18,038 bases of DNA from NCBI GenBank assembly GCA_036257535.1, contig DATAFJ010000270.1, forward strand, positions 1-18,038, written 5' to 3'. How positions within the stretch are numbered: position 1 is the stretch's first letter; every line of letters starts with the position of its first letter. The stretch is from DATAEE01 sp036257535. GTDB lineage: Bacteria; Acidobacteriota; Vicinamibacteria; Vicinamibacterales; 2-12-FULL-66-21. A model generated the notes under the pieces. The model was not told where the DNA came from. It saw only the letters and a list, made by a program, of their open reading frames with translations, and made no database searches. The translations under genes and the position numbers were made by a program. This document shows, in pieces, positions 13,389 to 18,038 of this stretch.

Positions 13389-13394
13389 TTCTTC
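13332..13394. repeat. Class A heptad arrays, copy 3 (inverted pair)
   Basis: The left part reads GAAGCAC GAAGGAC GAGGGAC (13332-13352). The right part, read on the minus strand, is GAAGAAC GAAGCAC GAAGAAC (13394-13374). This is the only locus where two arrays face each other. Confidence 0.9.
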
Positions 13395-13417
13395 GTGTTC
13401 GCCGCCGGGTCCGCGAG

Positions 13418-13432
13418 GGATCTGACAGATCC
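13418..13432. promoter_or_regulatory. Perfect inverted repeat, possible operator
   Basis: GGATCT-GAC-AGATCC has 6-bp arms and a 3-bp centre, a usual size for a dimeric repressor site. It lies about 270 bp upstream of the GGDEF gene and well upstream of its candidate promoter. Confidence 0.35.
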
Positions 13433-13556
13433 GTTCCTGGCGCTTCCGTGGCCGGCTTTTGTCGGCGGACAGGAAGACTATTCCCCGCCGGACAGGTGGT
13501 TCTGCCCGCAGTCGTCTCCGCTCGTTCGAAATACCCCAAAATTTCGCGAATCGCCG

Positions 13557-13586
13557 TTGACAAGCTGAGCTGGGCTTTCGTAGGCT
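13557..13586 (+). promoter_or_regulatory. Candidate sigma-70-type promoter of the GGDEF gene
   Basis: A perfect TTGACA (13557-13562) is followed after 18 bp by TAGGCT (13581-13586), which matches TANNNT. It would give a leader of about 110 nt before the ATG at 13702. The -10 match is only moderate. Confidence 0.4.
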
Positions 13587-13701
13587 GATTTTCCCTCGCG
13601 GCGGTCCAGCCCCCGCCGCGGGCTCGGGTCCCAACCCGCTCTCGCTCCGGGTTTCGATGCTCCGCAGTGGTTGTCGCCGCCGATAGCGGCCGCGCAAACT
13701 G

Positions 13702-15093
13702 ATGTCCGGCGCTTCACGCGTCCGTTCGCTCGTCGTCCCTCTCGTGCTGGGTGTTCTTACGCTTGGTGTCTACGTCGCGCTAAGAGGACTGGGCATGTTT
13801 CCTGACGCCGATCCCTGGGATGGCGCACTCTTCGTGGCGGTGCCCGTTGCGGCGACGGGGCTCATCGCGCTCGCGCAGGCCGTGACGCGCCACAGGCGCG
13901 ACAACGCGGAGATGCTCCGGCATGCGGCGCTCCTCGCCGCGCCGGCGAGTCCGCGTCCGCGGCCGATTCCGCCGCCGAAATTCTCCGACCCGATCAAGGC
14001 TGCGCCGCCACCGCCGCCACCGGATCCGCCGTCATCTCCCCCGCCGGCTTCGCCGCCGCCGTCGCAGCCCCCCGACGACGAGGTGAGGTCGGATGTGCTG
14101 CTGCGCTTCGCGCGCGAGCTGCACGCGTCGCCGGAGGCGGACCGGCTGCACGCGACGCTCAGCCGGGCGCTTCCATCACTCCTCGGGTATCCGGACGTGT
14201 GGCTGATCGCGCAGGTCGGACAACGCCAGCAGATCATCCAACCCGACGCCCGCCGCGGACGGCTGTTGAGCGAGCCCCAACACTGGGCGACATTCCCGCT
14301 CGCAGTCGATGGTACGACGCTCGGCCTGCTCGGCATCGGCGTGGGGCGCGAGCCGATGTCCGAGAGCCGGCGGCATCTCGTCTCGGAGGTCGCGTCGCTC
14401 GTCGCGCAGGCGCTCCAATTGTCCGATTCGTTCGAGCGGATGCGGGAAGCGAGCACGGTGGACCCGCTCACCGGCTGCTCGACGCGCGCCGACGGCCTGC
14501 AGCGCCTTCAGATCGAGCTTCGCCGGGCGCAGCGATCCGATAAGGCGGCCGCCGTCCTGCTCCTCGACCTGGATCACTTCAAGTCGGTGAACGACCGGTT
14601 CGGTCACCCGTGCGGCGATGCGGTTCTCGCGCAGGTCGGCAGGATCATGATGCAGACGCTGCGCGCGAGCGACATCCGCTGCCGGTGGGGCGGCGAAGAA
14701 TTTCTGATCGTGTTGCCCGAGACGGGTCTCGAGGCGGCCAAGCGCGTATCGGACGCGCTGCGCCGACGGATTGCCGAAGCCCGGATCATCTACGGCGGGG
14801 AGGACGTGCAGGTCACGGTGAGCACCGGCGCGACGGTCACGCGGCCGGGTGAAATCGACACGCACAACCTGCTGTTGCGCGTGGATGCCGCGCTCTACCG
14901 GGCGAAGAACGACGGGCGCAATTGCGTTCGAGCGGTGCTCGGCGATCTGCACGGCGCGCCGGTGGCGACGCCGCCCCGAGCCAGCCGGTTTCTCGCGTTC
15001 CCCGAACGCCGCGATCCGTCGCGCCCGGACCGTCGTCGGTTTGCCGGTCCGGGACGACGGAGAACGGATACGCCCGGCTCTGAGCAATCGTGA
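13702..15093 (+). CDS. Membrane-bound diguanylate cyclase with GAF-like region and GGDEF domain
   Basis: The 463-aa protein has two N-terminal membrane helices (about 9-27 and 43-61). A strongly proline-rich linker follows (about 82-125, runs such as APPPPPPDPPSSPPP). A GAF-like region (about 127-245) shows ATLSRALPSLLGYPDVWLIA and TFPLAVDGTTLGLLGIGVG. The GGDEF domain (about 252-412) has DPLTGCSTR, LLLDLDHFKSVNDRFGH, the active-site motif GGEEF (330-334) and LLRVDAALYRAKNDGRN. An RxxD motif (R321-D324) five residues before GGEEF is the inhibitory I-site, so product feedback is expected. The enzyme should make c-di-GMP from two GTP. The C-terminal tail (about 420-463) is Arg/Pro-rich and of unknown use. 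It stands alone on the plus strand; the ATG at 13702 has only a weak Shine-Dalgarno. The GAF ligand is unknown. Confidence 0.93.
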   Translation: MSGASRVRSLVVPLVLGVLTLGVYVALRGLGMFPDADPWDGALFVAVPVAATGLIALAQAVTRHRRDNAEMLRHAALLAAPASPRPRPIPPPKFSDPIKAAPPPPPPDPPSSPPPASPPPSQPPDDEVRSDVLLRFARELHASPEADRLHATLSRALPSLLGYPDVWLIAQVGQRQQIIQPDARRGRLLSEPQHWATFPLAVDGTTLGLLGIGVGREPMSESRRHLVSEVASLVAQALQLSDSFERMREASTVDPLTGCSTRADGLQRLQIELRRAQRSDKAAAVLLLDLDHFKSVNDRFGHPCGDAVLAQVGRIMMQTLRASDIRCRWGGEEFLIVLPETGLEAAKRVSDALRRRIAEARIIYGGEDVQVTVSTGATVTRPGEIDTHNLLLRVDAALYRAKNDGRNCVRAVLGDLHGAPVATPPRASRFLAFPERRDPSRPDRRRFAGPGRRRTDTPGSEQS

Positions 15094-15108
15094 AAGCAGT
15101 AGGTGCCG

Positions 15109-15336
15109 TCAGGCGTTTTGGTTGATTCCCCGTGCGTGCGGCCCGCCCCACCCTTCGCGGACCAGCGTGCGTTGAAGATCGGCCCAGCGCCTGTTCAGTT
15201 CCTGCGGACCGGAATAGTGCTCGACGCGGATTGCGGAGTCCGGTCGATCGATCACCAGCTCGTAGCCGTCACCCACGGCGTCGGGCCGCACCTCGCAGCG
15301 AATGCTGACCGCGCCCCTCCGGAAAAAGTAATACAT
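15109..15336 (-). CDS. Small hypothetical protein (75 aa)
   Basis: Starting at the ATG at 15336 the product is MYYFFRRGAVSIRCEVRPDA and a further 55 residues. It alternates hydrophobic and charged residues like a small beta-sheet domain (CEVRPDAVGDGYELVIDRPD, then IRVEHYSGPQELNRRWADLQ, then RTLVREGWGGP). A longer in-frame reading to 15600 exists, but its extra N-terminal part is Arg/Ser-rich and overlaps the next gene, so I reject it. The compact, motif-like composition suggests a real conserved protein, possibly a small nucleic-acid- or protein-binding unit, but no known family was recognised. It is convergent with the GGDEF gene (15 bp apart) and follows the zinc-ribbon membrane gene on the same strand, 40 bp after its stop. 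Confidence 0.65.
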   Translation of the reverse strand: MYYFFRRGAVSIRCEVRPDAVGDGYELVIDRPDSAIRVEHYSGPQELNRRWADLQRTLVREGWGGPHARGINQNA

Positions 15337-15376
15337 AGCAACCCATCTTTCGGACCGTTCTGCGATACGGAACAGC

Positions 15377-16216
15377 TCACCCTGCACGGATCTGCACGAG
15401 TCCGACGCCGGCGCAGTCGGAGCATTCCCCCGAGTCGCGGCTGTACTGCGCGTGGCAGCGCGGACAGAACGTCGACGCACCAGGCTCGCCCGCATCGGGC
15501 GGCGACGTGACCGCCTCCCAGAGATCGCACTCCTGGAGAAAGCGCTGCAGCGCGGCGTCCGGCGCCGCGAAGTACATCCAGCGCGCCAGTCGGACAGCAT
15601 CGCCGCGGTCGCAGAGTTCCACCGCGGCCACCAGAGGATGCGTCCCGGCGAGGAGCCGCCACGACAGGTGATCGACCGCGCGAACGGCCCCCAGCGGCGA
15701 CAGCGCCATCAGAATCGTCTTCTCGCGGCGTTCAGCTCGGCCGCCGGGAAAGAGCTCCGCATGCGCAGTCCAGAACGCGTACAGCGTGAACGCGAGAATC
15801 ACGAGCCCTGAAAGGAGCAGCGTCGGCCAGGTGGCGGCAAGGCCCCGCCAGTAGACGACTGCCGGCGCGGCGACGAAGAGATAGACCCAGAGCGTGTTCC
15901 CGCCTATCCAGACCGGCTCGGCGACTTTATAGAAACGGTCGGTCGCCGCGGCCGCCTCCTTCCGGCTCTTTGCAGACAGGGCGGAAGCCGGCTGGCTTGG
16001 TGTGATGGACGCAGCAGGCCAGGCGGTCGGCGTCGCGAGCGGCGGCAGCAGCGGGGCGACAGACATGCCGCCTTGCCGCCCCAGCGCGAGCATCGGACCA
16101 ACGTGTGCGCGCCACCGTCGCCGCCTGACGCCGGTCAACGCCAGACCGCCGTTCTCGACTCGGTAGACGCACTCCGCCGCGTAGATCGCGGCCACGATGA
16201 CGTAGAACGTCAGCAC
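15377..16216 (-). CDS. Membrane protein with C-terminal zinc ribbon
   Basis: The product from the GTG at 16216 is 279 aa. It has an N-terminal hydrophobic helix (about 1-18), an Ala/Pro-rich loop (about 50-90), and two helices at about 107-123 and 131-150 (TLLLSGLVILAFTLYAFW). A cytoplasmic-looking region with ALSPLGAVRAVDHLSWRLLAGTHPL follows. The end is a zinc ribbon with two CxxC knuckles (C251, C254, C265, C268 in CPRCHAQYSRDSGECSDC). The function is unknown; such ribbons often hold a protein or RNA partner. The start is uncertain: longer readings run into the DUF2167 gene and give Arg/Ser-rich noise, and no Shine-Dalgarno is seen before the GTG. It begins 28 bp after the DUF2167 stop, so the two are probably co-transcribed and may form a membrane unit. 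Confidence 0.7.
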   Translation of the reverse strand: MLTFYVIVAAIYAAECVYRVENGGLALTGVRRRRWRAHVGPMLALGRQGGMSVAPLLPPLATPTAWPAASITPSQPASALSAKSRKEAAAATDRFYKVAEPVWIGGNTLWVYLFVAAPAVVYWRGLAATWPTLLLSGLVILAFTLYAFWTAHAELFPGGRAERREKTILMALSPLGAVRAVDHLSWRLLAGTHPLVAAVELCDRGDAVRLARWMYFAAPDAALQRFLQECDLWEAVTSPPDAGEPGASTFCPRCHAQYSRDSGECSDCAGVGLVQIRAG

Positions 16217-16244
16217 GTTGGCGTATCGGCGTGACGTGCGGGCA

Positions 16245-17102
16245 CTACGAGTTCGCCGGCTGCGGCTCCTCTTTGGCTCGGCCGCCGCTGAAGAACTTCT
16301 TGATCGCGCCGAAGAGCGCCGCGATCCCCAGCACGATTGCCTTCCACATCTTGCTGAGCAGGCCGCTCTTCGCGAGCGCCGCGCCCGCGCCACCGGCAAC
16401 GAGTGCGGTCAGGCCGTATGCCGCGACCTTGTCGCCCTGCCTGAACTCCGCGTACCGGCTGCCCGCCTTGAACGTGAACCCCTCGATGAGACTGTGGAAC
16501 GCCGGAAGGCTGACATCCACGTCTTCGGGCGCGAGAACCAGGTCGGCGTTCATGACGCCGCTCCGGCCGAGCAGCCGCACCGAGTAGTTGACGACGCCTC
16601 CCTCTTCGGTCGCGCCGTTGATCGCCCAGGTCAGGTTGTTCGTGCGCGTGTCGTAGAACGGCGCCGTATGCCATCCGACGATACGCATCGTCCCCCAGCC
16701 GCGCCGCTTGCGCTCTTCGTTGGACGCTTCCGTACCTTCGCGGATACCGGTCAGGATGGCGTTCGCGTCGAGCTTGTCCTTCTCATCATCCTTGACGTAG
16801 CCGATCGAGTTGAATTCGAAGACGACGAACCAGCGGCCCTTTTCCGGGTCTTCCGGAAGCAGCACGCCCATCTCGTTGCCCGAGGTGGGGTTTTCGGTCA
16901 ACTCGAGAAAGCGCTTCGCCCCCTCCTGGCCGGCGAATCGAAATCCCTCCGGGACTTCGACCTGCGCGACGGTCCCGAGGTCGCCGGTAAGTGGACCGGA
17001 CTGCCACTGAATATCGGATCTCCCCGCGGGCTGCGCGCTCACGGTGCCGGCGTTCACGAAGACGAACGCCGCCGCAACGCACACGACGATCAGGCGTGCC
17101 AT
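16245..17102 (-). CDS. DUF2167 family secreted/membrane protein
   Basis: The 285-aa product has a signal peptide (MARLIVVCVAAAFVFVNAGTVSAQ). A DUF2167-like body follows (about 30-215): LGTVAQVEVPEGFRFAGQEGAKR, then GVLLPEDPEKGRWFVVFEFN, then IVGWHTAPFYDTRTNNLTWA, then VNYSVRLLGRSGVMNADLV. At the C terminus are two hydrophobic helices (about 229-247 with a Gly-rich core, and 254-271) and a Lys/Arg-rich tail (KKFFSGGRAKEEPQPANS). The layout implies a large domain outside the cytoplasmic membrane held by C-terminal helices. The biochemical role of DUF2167 is not established. A Shine-Dalgarno-like GGAGAGG lies about 7 nt before the ATG at 17102. It is followed on the same strand by the zinc-ribbon membrane gene, a likely functional partner. 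Confidence 0.85.
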   Translation of the reverse strand: MARLIVVCVAAAFVFVNAGTVSAQPAGRSDIQWQSGPLTGDLGTVAQVEVPEGFRFAGQEGAKRFLELTENPTSGNEMGVLLPEDPEKGRWFVVFEFNSIGYVKDDEKDKLDANAILTGIREGTEASNEERKRRGWGTMRIVGWHTAPFYDTRTNNLTWAINGATEEGGVVNYSVRLLGRSGVMNADLVLAPEDVDVSLPAFHSLIEGFTFKAGSRYAEFRQGDKVAAYGLTALVAGGAGAALAKSGLLSKMWKAIVLGIAALFGAIKKFFSGGRAKEEPQPANS

Positions 17103-17117
17103 GACTGCACCTCTCCA

Positions 17118-17136
17118 GGCCCGCCTCCAGCGGGCC
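17118..17136 (-). other. GC-rich hairpin in the DUF2167 leader
   Basis: GGCCCGC-CTCCA-GCGGGCC is a perfect 7-bp stem with a 5-nt loop, 16 nt upstream of the DUF2167 start and just above its ribosome binding site. It could influence translation or mark the end of an upstream transcript. Confidence 0.5.
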
Positions 17137-17244
17137 GCGTCAACGTGATTTGCGGGGAGAAATCAATAGTGAGGGCAGCTCACGATCGCTGTCAAGAAGG
17201 TGCGCGAAAATGTACAGCGGCCTACGGATCTGTTATGTCCGGTT

Positions 17245-17280
17245 CGTCGCGCGACGTCCTTCGTGCTTCGTCCTTCGTGC
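17245..17280. repeat. Class A heptad array, copy 4, next to a 12-bp palindrome
   Basis: Read on the minus strand the array is GCAC GAAGGAC GAAGCAC GAAGGAC (17280-17256). Next to it lies the perfect palindrome CGTCGCGCGACG (17245-17256). It begins 7 bp after the stop codon of the DUF1080 gene and so lies in its 3' region. Confidence 0.9.
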
Positions 17281-17287
17281 GTGGCGG

Positions 17288-17986
17288 CTAGGTGGTGAGC
17301 CGCCGAATGCGGATGTTTCGGAAGGCTACGTAGTCCCCGTGATCCTGAAGTCCGATCCGGCCCTTCGGCGCTTTGCCGAAGCCGGGATAGATCTTGAACT
17401 TGCTCGCCGCGACGCGCTCGTTCCAGTCGGGCGTGCCGATCTCGAACTCGACGAGCTTGGTGCCGTTCAACCAATGCTCCACGTGCGTACCGCGCGCGAC
17501 GATTCGCGTCTCGTTCCACTGGCCAGGCGATCGGGTGACGTCGCTGGATGGACCGTACAGCGCGTAGCAGGCGCCGGTCGACGTCTTCGTATCGGCGCCG
17601 TCCTTGTGCCGCGCGTTGTCCAGAATCTGGTACTCGATGGCATGGTGCCAGATGCTCGCCGGCTCTTCGGTGACGCGATAGAAGATGCCGCTGTTGCCCC
17701 CCTCGTTGATCTTCCACTCGAGGCTGAGCTCGAAGTCCGCGAACTCCTCCTCCGACACGAGATCGCCGGCTTTGCCCTGGAGCACGAGGAGGCCGTCCAT
17801 CGCCTTCCAGCTGGCGGGAGGCGAGGCCTGCTTGTAGCCGCGCCAGCCCTTCGTCGTCTTGCCGTCGAAGAGCGACTGCCAGTCTCCCGGTTGGGTTGCG
17901 TCAGAACCACCCGCGGCGAGCGAAACGGCTGCCGAGAGGGCGGCGACGCCGGCGGCGAGGATGGACACCTTGAGAGTTGTGGTCAT
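17288..17986 (-). CDS. Secreted DUF1080 (3-keto-disaccharide hydrolase-like) protein
   Basis: From the ATG at 17986 the product is 232 aa with a signal peptide (about 1-25). The DUF1080 domain fills the rest. It shows the family opening WQSLFDGKTTKGWRGYKQAS (36-54), then DLVSEEEFADFELSLEWKIN (75-94), NSGIFYRVTEEP (98-109), the region IWHHAIEYQILDNARHKDGA (112-131), WNETRIVARGTHVEHWLNG (157-175) and the final strand GRIGLQDHGDYVAFRNIRIR (209-228). The family has a concanavalin-like beta-sandwich; some members hydrolyse 3-keto-glycosides or 3-keto-disaccharides in the periplasm. Whether this one is catalytic cannot be told. The start at 17986 is preferred over 18031 because GAGGAG lies 7 nt before it and a signal peptide follows directly. 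The class A heptad array lies 7 bp beyond its stop. Confidence 0.92.
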   Translation of the reverse strand: MTTTLKVSILAAGVAALSAAVSLAAGGSDATQPGDWQSLFDGKTTKGWRGYKQASPPASWKAMDGLLVLQGKAGDLVSEEEFADFELSLEWKINEGGNSGIFYRVTEEPASIWHHAIEYQILDNARHKDGADTKTSTGACYALYGPSSDVTRSPGQWNETRIVARGTHVEHWLNGTKLVEFEIGTPDWNERVAASKFKIYPGFGKAPKGRIGLQDHGDYVAFRNIRIRRLTT

Positions 17987-18038
17987 GCCGAAGCTCCTCA
18001 TACAATCGCAGGCCATTATGACCTCAATCACGCGACGT

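Larger units (their letters stand above)
13395..13701. other. Intergenic leader region of the diguanylate cyclase gene
   Basis: Together with the hairpin just before it, this makes a 377-bp gap without a convincing gene. It holds a perfect inverted repeat GGATCT-GAC-AGATCC (13418-13432), a second inverted pair CGAAAT/ATTTCG (13527-13546), and a promoter-like TTGACA at 13557. A small hairpin CGGGT/ACCCG lies at 13625-13638. The frames on the minus strand have no recognisable motifs and consist partly of translated repeat sequence. The inverted repeats could be operators or riboregulatory stems, but no known riboswitch class was recognised. Confidence 0.5.

Noticed and set aside
2173..13394. 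Heptad arrays as CRISPR repeats
   Set aside because: The units are 7 bp without unique spacers, and no cas gene is present.
13314..13697. Minus-strand frames in the methyltransferase/GGDEF gap
   Set aside because: They translate the heptad hairpin and show no domain or start signal.
15337..15600. N-terminal extension of the 75-aa small protein
   Set aside because: It overlaps the zinc-ribbon gene in another frame and is Arg/Ser-rich.

Overview
The window is a high-GC bacterial chromosome segment with dense coding on both strands. There are no tRNAs, rRNAs, insertion sequences, phage genes or CRISPR arrays. The gene mix includes an ECF sigma/anti-sigma/TPR operon, secreted DUF1080 and DUF2167 proteins, a Tat-exported alanine-racemase-fold protein, HemQ, an exported AbgB-type M20 peptidase and a signal-peptide-bearing methyltransferase. 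This suggests a Gram-negative soil-type bacterium, most plausibly Acidobacteriota (Vicinamibacteria-like). That assignment is inferred from gene content and is not proven.

Layout. At 1-2090 (minus) lies a three-gene operon: ECF sigma factor, zinc-binding membrane anti-sigma factor, and a TPR/HEAT-like secreted protein cut off by the window edge. Start and stop codons overlap at both junctions. Divergent from it is typA/bipA (2227-4098, plus). A 590-bp stretch without a convincing gene follows. Next, on the minus strand, are an orphan double-Cache membrane sensor and a Tat-exported alanine racemase homologue. Divergent from the racemase is a two-gene plus-strand unit: a secreted DUF4350-like protein and a nucleoside 2-deoxyribosyltransferase-like enzyme. 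A convergent secreted protein of unknown function and hemQ (both minus) follow. An AT-rich repeat island separates hemQ from an rlpA/M20-amidohydrolase pair (minus). Then come a secreted or membrane-anchored SAM methyltransferase (plus), a 377-bp intergenic region with a long hairpin, a membrane GGDEF diguanylate cyclase (plus), a small conserved-looking hypothetical, a DUF2167/zinc-ribbon membrane protein pair, and a secreted DUF1080 protein (all minus).

Most of the products act at or outside the cytoplasmic membrane: cell-wall remodelling (RlpA), D-amino-acid supply (Alr-like), peptide or amide hydrolysis (M20), sugar processing (DUF1080), and envelope signalling (ECF system, Cache sensor, GGDEF protein). 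TypA, HemQ and the deoxyribosyltransferase are the clearly cytoplasmic enzymes.

The most unusual feature is not a gene. The intergenic regions carry short arrays with a 7-bp period, in three sequence classes. Class A (GAAG[A/C/G]AC) occurs at four loci, two in divergent promoter regions and two just downstream of stop codons; one copy is an inverted pair able to form a 17-bp stem. Class B (GRGGATT-like) forms an AT-rich island of opposing arrays upstream of hemQ. Class C (GGGCYYN) spans, and supplies, both stop codons of a convergent gene pair. They resemble in form the heptanucleotide STRR repeats described in cyanobacteria. Several genes also have a -10-like TANNNT box only 6-9 nt before the ATG, which suggests leaderless transcripts.
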